A stretch of DNA of 64,000 bases, taken from contig JARLGW010000012.1 of assembly GCA_031292565.1 (NCBI GenBank), positions 186,001 through 250,000 of the forward strand, given 5' to 3'. The translations under genes and the position numbers were made by a program. Every line of letters begins with the position of its first letter. The stretch's first letter is position 1. Shown here in pieces: positions 1-8,822 of the stretch. The notes beneath the pieces are model-generated. The model saw only the letters and a list, made by a program, of their open reading frames with translations. It was not told the origin of the DNA and ran no database searches. Source of the stretch: Paludibacteraceae bacterium (GTDB lineage: Bacteria > Bacteroidota > Bacteroidia > Bacteroidales > Paludibacteraceae).

Positions 1-715
1 ACAGGAATGATATGATGCATAAAATTAACCCGCCTATGATAAAATAAAGATGAAACGATGGCGGAGTGTAAATTAACCCCACCGATAGTGGAAATAGGCC
101 TAATCCCAACCCAAAAAGAATGGTAAAGTATCCCCTGATAAAGATGGATGCTTTATTGTTGTTGCGAAAAAAAATATAACTTAAAACATTAAACACAAAG
201 TATTTGACTGCTAAAAATACCATTATAAGCAGGGCAAATAACCCTAGATATATTATTTTATTCTGAAACGATAAAAAGCAAGCTTGCTTGTAAAGTAGCA
301 CGTGAAGAAACAATGCCCCGGAGAAAACTAGAATAAAAATAAAGTGGAAACTAAGTTGGTTTTGCCTTAAAGAGGAATCGATAAAAATACTGGATCTTTC
401 CTTCAAGTAAAAAAAATCTTTAATTGTTTCCAACATCATTTTCCGCCCACGGGTAAAAACATACCCGTAAAGTAAGAATATGATTAACAGTAAAATAGGG
501 GTTAATGTTTCGGATGCCACATTTTGTGGTAGTGGGGTGCCTACAAACCCGGATAAATTTTTTGCAACTTGTCGTAAAGAATCGGCTACCACTATTTGAA
601 CGGAATCTGTTCGGTGTATGGCTCCTAATGAGTCACGAACTACGTTTATCAGGCTGTCATCCAAATGAGTATTGGCTGTTTGGGATAATATGGTTGAATC
701 GGCAACTATGGACAT
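1..715 (-). CDS. DUF4271-like membrane protein, C-terminus beyond window edge
   Basis: Minus-strand reading frame from ATG at 715 (MSIVADSTILSQTANTHLDDSLINVVRDSLGAIHRTDSVQ...LLIIFLLYGYVFTRGRKMMLETIKDFFYLKERSSIF) runs to the window edge; hydrophobic segments and family resemblance. Confidence 0.7.
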   Translation of the reverse strand, partial: MSIVADSTILSQTANTHLDDSLINVVRDSLGAIHRTDSVQIVVADSLRQVAKNLSGFVGTPLPQNVASETLTPILLLIIFLLYGYVFTRGRKMMLETIKDFFYLKERSSIFIDSSLRQNQLSFHFIFILVFSGALFLHVLLYKQACFLSFQNKIIYLGLFALLIMVFLAVKYFVFNVLSYIFFRNNNKASIFIRGYFTILFGLGLGLFPLSVGLIYTPPSFHLYFIIGGLILCIISFL

Positions 716-719
716 AACA

Positions 720-1301
720 TTAAATAACAGCAAAGTTCAACGTGTTATATTCCCATTTCGATTCATTTTCGATAGCAGCCAGTACCTGATCGGGTAGGCT
801 CACTACTTGCCACATTATGGCATGTTCTGCTTTCATGAACTTTTCTTCTATCGCTTTTTTCAGCATCTCAATAAGTGGATTGAAATATCCTTCTATATTT
901 ACAATTATAATAGGTTTTGGGTAAAGCCCCAATTGTTTCCAAGTGATAATTTCCAACAGCTCTTCCATCGTGCCACACCCACCCGGAAGGGCAATGGCTG
1001 CGTCGGACATGGAGGCCATTCTTGCTTTACGCTCGTGCATAGTTTCGGTCACAATTAGGTTTTTTAAGCCCTTGTGGTTCCAATTCTCTTCCTGCATAAA
1101 GCGGGGGATGATTCCGGTTATTTCACCGTTATGTTTTATCATTGAATCGGCTAACGAACCCATTAGCCCGACATGTCCACCTCCATAAACACAATGTACA
1201 TTATGCTTGGAAAGATATTTTCCGAGTTCTTCTGCCGCGCTAAGATACTCTTGATTTGCTTTTGCACTGGCGGCACAATATACACATACGGTTTTAACCA
1301 T
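720..1301 (-). CDS. LOG family protein (TIGR00730, lysine decarboxylase-like nucleotide phosphoribohydrolase)
   Basis: GGGHVGLMG and PGGCGTMEELLE motifs. Confidence 0.9.
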   Translation of the reverse strand: MVKTVCVYCAASAKANQEYLSAAEELGKYLSKHNVHCVYGGGHVGLMGSLADSMIKHNGEITGIIPRFMQEENWNHKGLKNLIVTETMHERKARMASMSDAAIALPGGCGTMEELLEIITWKQLGLYPKPIIIVNIEGYFNPLIEMLKKAIEEKFMKAEHAIMWQVVSLPDQVLAAIENESKWEYNTLNFAVI

Positions 1302-1405
1302 CTTATTCTTTTGGTTCTACAAATGTAACCTTCCCGTTTTTGGCTACAAAAATACGGTTTTCTTTCTGTATATTTGATTTTTATTTGATAGAATAACTAA
1401 ACTCA

Positions 1406-2455
1406 ATGAATGAATTGTGTGATAAAATATTGCTAACTGGAGCTACCGGAATGCTGGGAGCTCATTTGTTATGGCATTTGCTTCAAAAAGGAGCGAGGGT
1501 AAGAGCGTTGAAACGAAAACGAAGCGACTTTGAGCAAACAGAGTTAATTTTTCATTTCTACAATGATAAATTAAGCCGTTACGTCAAGCAAATAGAGTGG
1601 GTGGAGGGTGATGTGCTCGATGTCTTGTCGGTGGAAAAAGCCATGCAAGGGATAGACACGGTTTATCATTGTGCCGCCAAAGTTTCCTTTTCCAATCAAG
1701 AGGATAATTTGACTGATATAAACGTAAAAGGTACTCAGCATGTAGTGGATGCGGCGTTGAAAAATGGGGTGCGACGGTTTTGCTTCGTTAGTTCCATTGG
1801 TGCATTAAGTGCTTCGGTCAAAGAGGGTATGGTGGACGAGTGTTGTTTTGGAATCGTTGAGGCTAATGGGTCTGCTTACTCACGAAGTAAATATTATTCG
1901 GAAAAAATAGTGTGTGATGCTATAGACAAGGGGTTGCCCGCCGTGATAGTAAATCCCGGAGTAATAATGGGCTATGCCAAACCGGGCAATGGTACCATGC
2001 AGCTTTTCACGATGGTGCGAAATGGCTTACAGGTTTATACCAATGGCGGATCGGGCTATGTGTGTGTGGATGATGTATGCCGGGCTATGATACTGCTTAC
2101 CGAAAGTGTTATTACCGGTGAGCGTTTTATTCTGGTAAGCGAAAATCTCTCGAACCACGAATTGCTAAATATGATCGCGGACTCGCTAAAGGTAGGCCGG
2201 CCATTTATAAACGCTTTTCGTCCGTTGCTCATGAGTGTGGCTTGGGTGATGGAAATAATACAAAAGATAACGGGTAAGAAGGCTTTTATTGATAGGGCTA
2301 CGGCAAGGGTTACGCTAAACCGAACGTATTATTCCTCCGAAAAAATAAACCATCGGATAGGGTTTGAGTTTACCCCAATTCAAGCTTGTGTGGAAAAAAT
2401 AGGTGCTGTTTTAATCCGCGAAAATCAAACCGTTTCTACCGTGCACAGTATTTGA
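1406..2455 (+). CDS. NAD-dependent epimerase/dehydratase (extended SDR)
   Basis: N-terminal TGATGMLGAHL Rossmann motif, YSRSKYYSE catalytic region. Confidence 0.88.
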   Translation: MNELCDKILLTGATGMLGAHLLWHLLQKGARVRALKRKRSDFEQTELIFHFYNDKLSRYVKQIEWVEGDVLDVLSVEKAMQGIDTVYHCAAKVSFSNQEDNLTDINVKGTQHVVDAALKNGVRRFCFVSSIGALSASVKEGMVDECCFGIVEANGSAYSRSKYYSEKIVCDAIDKGLPAVIVNPGVIMGYAKPGNGTMQLFTMVRNGLQVYTNGGSGYVCVDDVCRAMILLTESVITGERFILVSENLSNHELLNMIADSLKVGRPFINAFRPLLMSVAWVMEIIQKITGKKAFIDRATARVTLNRTYYSSEKINHRIGFEFTPIQACVEKIGAVLIRENQTVSTVHSI

Positions 2456-2462
2456 ACTCCGT

Positions 2463-2513
2463 TAATGATAATAAAAAGGAGGAGCTAACAGCTCCTCCTT
2501 TTTATTATCATTA
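2463..2513. terminator. Bidirectional terminator hairpin between convergent genes
   Basis: TAATGATAATAAAAAGGAGGAGCT-AAC-AGCTCCTCCTTTTTATTATCATTA, 24-bp arms. Confidence 0.85.
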
Positions 2514-2530
2514 GGCATCTTTTCCATTGT

Positions 2531-4978
2531 TTAAAACTCTTCAGAGCTGTTATCATCATTCGTATTGTTGTCTTCTAGGTTATTCTTTTTATTGTTTTTC
2601 TTTTTCTTTTCGTTGTTGGTTCCAAAATTGTAGGATACTGTAAATCTACAGGTAGGGCCAAGCGGAACAGCCTCATAATATTGTTCAAATTTTGTTGAAG
2701 AGGTTGTATTTACCGTTTTGCGGGTGTGGAATACATCTTGTACTGTAAGCGCAAGGGTTAACTTACGTTTGAATAGAGTCTTTTTCAAGCCTAAATCCAT
2801 GTAATATTGTTTTTCGCTTTGGCCTTGGTTAATAGCTTGAGGCGAAATATAGTTTCCTGACAATTGGCCGGATAATGTTTTGCTAAACAGAAAGTTAGCA
2901 ATTAAGCGTGCAGTCCAGGAGAAATTATCCGAGCCATTTACAGGGATCGTTTGTCCATCGGAAAGAGTAAGATTGCTGAATAATAATTTACGGTAATACA
3001 TATTAAGGGTAGTAGTAAAATTCATGAATCTGGCCATGGAGTTTTGATAAATGATTTCTAATCCGGTTGATTCCGAACGACTTACATTCATGTACGTGGT
3101 GTTGAGTACCCCTTGATTAAGAAAACTTACTTGCTGTATCACATTTTCTGTCGAATGGAAATAGAGCGAAGACGATAGTGTGTTTTTATCCCAGGTTTTG
3201 ATGTGGTTCAATTCAAAAGAGTTCAGATATTCAGGCTTCAGATCAGGATTTCCATAACTGATATTGGTCGAATCGGATACGTCTTTATAAGAATTTAGTT
3301 GTCGTCCCTTTGCTAAATTTATTCTTCGGGTATAATTTAATTGTATTTCATTTTTATTGGGCAATGAATAGGAAAGAAATACCGATGGAAAAGGCTTAAG
3401 ATATTTTTTTGTGCTGGCATTTACTCCATTGGTAGAGTTATCAATAACAATATATTCACCCCTTACCCCAGTTTGAATACTCAACTTGTTGATGCTTGTG
3501 CTATAAGTTCCATACAACGAATATACCTGGCTTTTGTATTCATAATCATTATACAATAAGGGCATTGATTGATAGGTTGAGTCCTCAAAGTTTAAAGAGT
3601 TAGAGGTACTTGTTTTGTCCTGCAAAGCAATATCCAATCCCGTTTCCAGTTTATTCTTTTCGTGGAATTTTTTGGAGAAATCGCTTTTCAGTTCCGCACT
3701 TTTGTTATTCCCCGTAGTCTTTTGTTTTTGATTTAATGTACTTGCCACCCCTTGGTTTACCCCTTGAATATAAGTTGCATCAGCATCCGAATTGAAAAAG
3801 GAATAAGATAAACTAGAATTTAATTCGGTTTTTTTATCCAGTTGTAACGAATGTTCCAGCACCGTGTTTCCACCTGTTCGATGATTATTTGATGTGTTTG
3901 TCCGGTAATAATCACTCAACGTTGTAGCTGCGCTATCTTTCAAGTAATCCAAGTTATTTGTTCCATCACGGCTACCGCTTATTACAAATCCCGAAATGCC
4001 GATGGTATTCTTTCTGTCAGGATGATAGTTTACACCATATCTGGTCATAAATCCTTCTAAATCATTTCGTTGCTTGCTTTGCTGGTATAAAGTGTAACGA
4101 AGCATATTGCTGCTGTTGTAGTAATATCGGTTCACCGTGGCATCAGTTCCATAATTGTAGTTTCGAAATCCTAAGGTGACATAACCGTCGAATTTCCCTG
4201 CCGTAAAATTAATATTAGCACCTTCATTTTCGCCCAACTTTCCTTTTGCCGGATAGATTAACCCTGAGCTCACATTTCCGAAGATACCGGCTTTTCTATC
4301 TTCTTTCATCACCAGATTAATAATGCCCGCGCTTCCTTCCGCGCTATATTTTGCCGATGGGTTGGTAATAAGTTCTACGGATTGAATGCTACCCGCTGGC
4401 ATCTGATCCAGCACTTCACCTTGGTTATCATCGGTAAGTCCGGCTGGTTTGCCATTAATCCAAATTACTACATTTGAATTGTTGCGTAAAGATACGTTTC
4501 CGCTGTTGTCCACGCTTACGGATGGGATATTTTGCAACACATCGGTGGCACTTCCTCCGGAAGCCGCCATAGTTTGATCCACCGAAAACACTTTTTTATC
4601 AGGCTCAAATTTTACCTGAGGGGCTTGTGCTACCACTTCAACTTCTTTTAAAGCTCTTGCATCATCAGCTAAAAAAACAGAGCCTAAATCAACGTGAGGA
4701 TTTTTCCCGCTTATCGTAATTTTCTTATTTATGGTAGTATAGCCCATAAAACTTATTTTCAGGGTATAACTCCCGATATCAATTTTGTCCAGTTTAAAGG
4801 AACCGTCTTCTGCCGAGATTATTGATTTTACGGGAGTTTCTCCTTTCATTAAAGCAACAGGGACATATTGCATGGGTTTGTTGCTACTTTGTTCAATTAT
4901 GGTTCCTTTTAATGATACCTGAGCGTACATTGTAATAGAAACGATTAAAAAGAGGAGTGATAGGAATTGTTTTTTCAT
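2531..4978 (-). CDS. Outer-membrane beta-barrel protein (TonB-receptor-like, N-terminal carboxypeptidase-regulatory-like domain)
   Basis: Signal peptide MKKQFLSLLFLIVSITMYAQ; plug-like region; C-terminal barrel. Start placed at 4978 rather than 5092. Confidence 0.87.
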   Translation of the reverse strand: MKKQFLSLLFLIVSITMYAQVSLKGTIIEQSSNKPMQYVPVALMKGETPVKSIISAEDGSFKLDKIDIGSYTLKISFMGYTTINKKITISGKNPHVDLGSVFLADDARALKEVEVVAQAPQVKFEPDKKVFSVDQTMAASGGSATDVLQNIPSVSVDNSGNVSLRNNSNVVIWINGKPAGLTDDNQGEVLDQMPAGSIQSVELITNPSAKYSAEGSAGIINLVMKEDRKAGIFGNVSSGLIYPAKGKLGENEGANINFTAGKFDGYVTLGFRNYNYGTDATVNRYYYNSSNMLRYTLYQQSKQRNDLEGFMTRYGVNYHPDRKNTIGISGFVISGSRDGTNNLDYLKDSAATTLSDYYRTNTSNNHRTGGNTVLEHSLQLDKKTELNSSLSYSFFNSDADATYIQGVNQGVASTLNQKQKTTGNNKSAELKSDFSKKFHEKNKLETGLDIALQDKTSTSNSLNFEDSTYQSMPLLYNDYEYKSQVYSLYGTYSTSINKLSIQTGVRGEYIVIDNSTNGVNASTKKYLKPFPSVFLSYSLPNKNEIQLNYTRRINLAKGRQLNSYKDVSDSTNISYGNPDLKPEYLNSFELNHIKTWDKNTLSSSLYFHSTENVIQQVSFLNQGVLNTTYMNVSRSESTGLEIIYQNSMARFMNFTTTLNMYYRKLLFSNLTLSDGQTIPVNGSDNFSWTARLIANFLFSKTLSGQLSGNYISPQAINQGQSEKQYYMDLGLKKTLFKRKLTLALTVQDVFHTRKTVNTTSSTKFEQYYEAVPLGPTCRFTVSYNFGTNNEKKKKNNKKNNLEDNNTNDDNSSEEF

Positions 4979-5061
4979 GATAACGGTAATTTGTAACATG
5001 TTTTGATAAACAAATATTGAACCAAAGTTATAGACTGAATTTTGATGTAAAGGTTTAAAAT

Positions 5062-5096
5062 AAAAATGGGATTTTACCATGTAAAATCCCATTTTT
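5062..5096. terminator. Rho-independent terminator downstream of pyk
   Basis: AAAAATGGGATTTTAC-CAT-GTAAAATCCCATTTTT. Confidence 0.7.
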
Positions 5097-5113
5097 AAAT
5101 TTTTTAATGAAGA

Positions 5114-6568
5114 TTAAAATCCCGGAAGTTTATATCTCTTCTGGTCATGTAAAATTTTCTTTACTTGATTTATTTCCAGGAATGTGGTTCCTGCTCCGGG
5201 GCCAAAGCTTCCGCTTAGATAAGAAATATAATCTTCGTCTAATATTTTTCCTTTTTCACGTAAATCGCCCATGGCATCTAGCAAGTATTCTCTTGAATCT
5301 GCTCTTTCTGCTTGGTAACTTGCAAAAACGCCGTATGAAAGGGCTAACTCGCGCATGGTACGTTCCTTATAGCAAATGGCTAGTACGGGGTTTGTGCTTC
5401 TAAATGCAGCTAAATATCGGGCGGTACGTCCGGTAAAACTATCGGTTATGATAGCTTTTGTTCCTAACTTATAAGCTGCTTTTGCTGTTTGTTCGGCTAG
5501 GTATGCAGTAGTGTCAGGTTCCTTGGAATTAGCACTGTATTTAATTTTTATATCATTTTCGGGTACTTTACCGCTTTCTGCTTCTTCTGCAATTCTCGAC
5601 ATGGTTTGAACCGCTTCTAGCGGATATTTTCCGTAAGCGGTTTCGCCACTAAGCATGATGGCATCCGTACGATAATAAATAGCATTTGCCACGTCGGTTA
5701 CTTCTGCACGGGTAGGGCGGGGATAGTTTATCATGGAGTGTAGCATTTGGGTAGCTACAATTACCGGTTTCTTTGCATTTACAGCTTTGCGGATAAGCAG
5801 ACGTTGTATGCCCGGAATTTTTTCTTGAGCAACTTCTATTCCTAAGTCACCACGGGCAATCATTACACCATAGGCTACTTCCAAGATTTCGTCAATATTG
5901 TCAACGCCTTCTTGATTTTCAATTTTGGCAATGATTTTAATCTGGCTATGTTGTTCGTCTAATATTTTCTGAATATCTAAAATATCACGTCTGTTGCGGA
6001 CAAATGAATGAGCGATGAAATCAACGTCAAGCTTGATAGCTAACCCGATATTCTTGATGTCTTTTTCAGTTAATGAAGGGAGGTTGATTCGGACTCCGGG
6101 TACGTTTACACTTTTACGACTACCTAATTCTCCGTCATTTAATACTTCACAAGATAAAAAATCATCGCCTTTGTCAATAACTTTTAAATCAATTTCTCCG
6201 TCATCAAACAATATATCACAACCAATGGCTACGTCTTGAACAATACTGGTATAAGAAACCGCGATACAATCTGCTGTACTTAAAACGGTAGGATCGCCTA
6301 TAATTTTTACTTTATTTCCGGTGCTTAAGTGAATGGGCTCACCATCGCTGGTTTTTGTCGTTCTAATTTCGGGCCCTTTCGTGTCAACAAGAATAGCAAT
6401 TTTATTTGAAACTGCTCTTGTGTTTGAAATTACACGATTAAATCCTTCATCATCAATGTGGGCTGTATTCATCCGAACTACATTCATTCCGGCTTCGTAC
6501 AAATCTTTAATAAAATCAACATCACAGCGTAAATCTGAAATTGTCGCTACAATTTTTGTATGCTTCAT
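5114..6568 (-). CDS. pyk: Pyruvate kinase
   Basis: MKHTKIVATISD, DTKGPEIRT, IARGDLGIEV, KPVIVATQMLHSM motifs. Confidence 0.97.
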   Translation of the reverse strand: MKHTKIVATISDLRCDVDFIKDLYEAGMNVVRMNTAHIDDEGFNRVISNTRAVSNKIAILVDTKGPEIRTTKTSDGEPIHLSTGNKVKIIGDPTVLSTADCIAVSYTSIVQDVAIGCDILFDDGEIDLKVIDKGDDFLSCEVLNDGELGSRKSVNVPGVRINLPSLTEKDIKNIGLAIKLDVDFIAHSFVRNRRDILDIQKILDEQHSQIKIIAKIENQEGVDNIDEILEVAYGVMIARGDLGIEVAQEKIPGIQRLLIRKAVNAKKPVIVATQMLHSMINYPRPTRAEVTDVANAIYYRTDAIMLSGETAYGKYPLEAVQTMSRIAEEAESGKVPENDIKIKYSANSKEPDTTAYLAEQTAKAAYKLGTKAIITDSFTGRTARYLAAFRSTNPVLAICYKERTMRELALSYGVFASYQAERADSREYLLDAMGDLREKGKILDEDYISYLSGSFGPGAGTTFLEINQVKKILHDQKRYKLPGF

Positions 6569-6575
6569 CTGGTTT

Positions 6576-7007
6576 CTAGGGTTTTAAAGTTTTATTTATT
6601 ATTGCTTGAATTGCTAATTGATAAGATTGTAGCCCGAAGCCGCTAATACTTCCCCAGCATACAGGCGAGAGGTAGGAGTGGTGGCGAAATTCTTCGCGGA
6701 CAAATACATTTGAAATATGCACCTCAATCACCGGTGATGTGATGCCTTTTATAGCATCGGCAATGGCGACTGACGTATGGGTATAAGCTCCTGCATTTAA
6801 TACAATTCCATCAACTGCGAATCCCGTTTCGTGTAGTTTGTCAACAATGGCTCCTTCATGATTGGACTGAAAATAAGTGAGTTGATGCTCAGAAAAAATG
6901 GTTTGAAGCTTATTAAAATAAGATTCAAAATCTTGAGACCCATAAATTGTAGGTTCGCGTTTTCCTAACAAGTTAAGGTTAGGTCCGTTGATAATAAGGA
7001 TATTCAT
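6576..7007 (-). CDS. aroQ: Type II 3-dehydroquinate dehydratase
   Basis: MNILIINGPNLNLLGKREP, NAGAYTHTSVAI, EVHISNV; start chosen at MNILI. Confidence 0.95.
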   Translation of the reverse strand: MNILIINGPNLNLLGKREPTIYGSQDFESYFNKLQTIFSEHQLTYFQSNHEGAIVDKLHETGFAVDGIVLNAGAYTHTSVAIADAIKGITSPVIEVHISNVFVREEFRHHSYLSPVCWGSISGFGLQSYQLAIQAIINKTLKP

Positions 7008-7169
7008 GAATAAATGGGTTTTTTGCAAAATTAGTTCTTTTTTTCACGTTTTTAAATGTAAAGTTGCATATTTTTATTCTTTTTGTGCATATTAACTATT
7101 TGTTTCATAAAATATGAATTTTCATTACATTTGAAATGTAAAGAATTTTTTATTTTCAACAAAGTTATT

Positions 7170-7721
7170 ATGAAAAAATTTTTATCTTTTATATTATTAT
7201 TCAGCTGTTTATATGTAAGTGCCCAACTTAAAAAAAATGCTCCGCTACCCATTATTGACCTTACATCGCAAGTAAATTTTGGACATAAAACGCTGTCAAG
7301 CCGTAATGTTGATATAATCGTGGTGCATTCCACCTACTTTCATGGCGCAGATTCGTTTTCTATTTCCGGCGTTTTAAAGCAATTTAAAGAGAACAACGTT
7401 TGCTCTCATTATATTATTGGGCGTGGAGGTCAGATTTATTCCACTGTGAAAGAGAACAATATCGCTTATCATGCTGGGGTGAGCGAGCTACCGGGAACTA
7501 AAAGAACGAATATAAATTCTACATCAATAGGAATAGAAATAATAAATTCGCCAACTGTGCCTCCCACCGATGCTCAATATGAATCGTTGGTTAACCTGGT
7601 GGAGGAAATTAAGAAGCATCACCCCATCAAGTACATAGTTCGCCATAGCGATATTGCTCCTGGGCGAAAAACCGATCCTTGGATGTTTCAATGGGAAGTG
7701 TTTAAGAACTTTGTAAAGTAA
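7170..7721 (+). CDS. N-acetylmuramoyl-L-alanine amidase (amidase_2-like), secreted
   Basis: Signal peptide MKKFLSFILLFSCLYVSA; IIVVHSTYF, SHYIIGRGGQIY, HSDIAPGRKTDP. Confidence 0.88.
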   Translation: MKKFLSFILLFSCLYVSAQLKKNAPLPIIDLTSQVNFGHKTLSSRNVDIIVVHSTYFHGADSFSISGVLKQFKENNVCSHYIIGRGGQIYSTVKENNIAYHAGVSELPGTKRTNINSTSIGIEIINSPTVPPTDAQYESLVNLVEEIKKHHPIKYIVRHSDIAPGRKTDPWMFQWEVFKNFVK

Positions 7722-7774
7722 ACCCCTACGCACGGTGCCAGGCCTTTCGGTACTGAGCGAAGCCGAAGGCAAAA

Positions 7775-7798
7775 AAAGGCTCATTTTCATGAGCCTTT
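7775..7798. terminator. Hairpin between convergent genes
   Basis: AAAGGCTCAT-TTTC-ATGAGCCTTT. Confidence 0.65.
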
Positions 7799-7816
7799 CA
7801 ATTTCAATTTCAATTT

Positions 7817-8716
7817 TTATTTTTTCAGTGTAAAACTTCCGCTACCGATAAGCCTGCCTTCTGCAAACATATCTACTTGATATGTTCCCGGCATTAACGT
7901 TTCGTCCACTTCCCAATACAATACATCTTTTATCCGTTCTCCTTTGTATTCAATGTCTTTTTTAATGGAGTATTGAATGTTTTTATTTTCGTAAGGGAAC
8001 ACGTTGCCGGCATTCTTTGTCAGCACCTCGTAGTTTGGTTTGGTAATGCGGGCATAGATAGTTTTTTGTCCCACTTTTGCCGTTACGTTTTTAGCAACAT
8101 TAAATGTAATAGCTATATTCTTGATTTTGCTTAACTTATCTGTTTTTTTATCCCTTTTATTAAACGTTTCTACGGTGAAGTTATCTGCTTCTAATTGAGC
8201 GGCTCTTCCCACTACTTCGGTCAACGATTGTTTCTCTTTCGATAGTTGGGTAGTAGTTTGAGTCAATTCCGTATTTTTCTGCTTTACTTGCGTGTTTTCA
8301 GTTACCAACCCTTTATTAACCCGGTTGAGTGAATCTACCTGATGGATATAGTTAATCAACACTTTACGCACCGTGGTAAGTTCTGCTTTTAATTCTGCCA
8401 ATCGTTTTCCGTTGGTCGATTTTACTGTATGTAACTCATCCAATAGCATACGTATTTTTTGTTTCTGCGTGTCGAGCAGTTTTACCAACGAATCGTTATG
8501 GATGTTGGTATTATATCCATCCACTTCAATAGCAAGGTCTTGAACTTCTTTCTCTGTTTGCTTTTTTTCGTATTCCAAAAGTTCGGACGACCCCTTTAGG
8601 TCTTCTTGTTGTTTAGCAACTTCTTTTTGAGTATGATAAAGTTTTATGCTTAAAAAAGCGATTGCAGTTACAAATACTGCAATAACAACGGTAATAATGA
8701 TAGTTTTCTTAGACAT
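7817..8716 (-). CDS. Membrane-anchored coiled-coil protein, unknown function
   Basis: N-terminal TM helix, long Glu/Lys/Gln coiled coil, C-terminal beta-rich domain. Confidence 0.7.
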   Translation of the reverse strand: MSKKTIIITVVIAVFVTAIAFLSIKLYHTQKEVAKQQEDLKGSSELLEYEKKQTEKEVQDLAIEVDGYNTNIHNDSLVKLLDTQKQKIRMLLDELHTVKSTNGKRLAELKAELTTVRKVLINYIHQVDSLNRVNKGLVTENTQVKQKNTELTQTTTQLSKEKQSLTEVVGRAAQLEADNFTVETFNKRDKKTDKLSKIKNIAITFNVAKNVTAKVGQKTIYARITKPNYEVLTKNAGNVFPYENKNIQYSIKKDIEYKGERIKDVLYWEVDETLMPGTYQVDMFAEGRLIGSGSFTLKK

Positions 8717-8822
8717 AAAATGACAACTTAATAGTGTAAAACAAACATTTTGCGCAAAGTTATTCTTTTTAGAAATATGTACAAATAAAAAGCCGAACTT
8801 ATTGAGTCCGGTTTTTTAGGTT

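Noticed and set aside
505-717. 70-aa plus-strand ORF
   Set aside because: Antisense to the edge DUF4271-like gene
4979-5092. N-terminal extension of the outer-membrane protein ORF
   Set aside because: A clear signal peptide starts at MKKQF (4978) and the upstream part overlaps the terminator hairpin
7052-7333. 93-aa minus-strand ORF overlapping the amidase
   Set aside because: No motif; overlaps the well-supported amidase start
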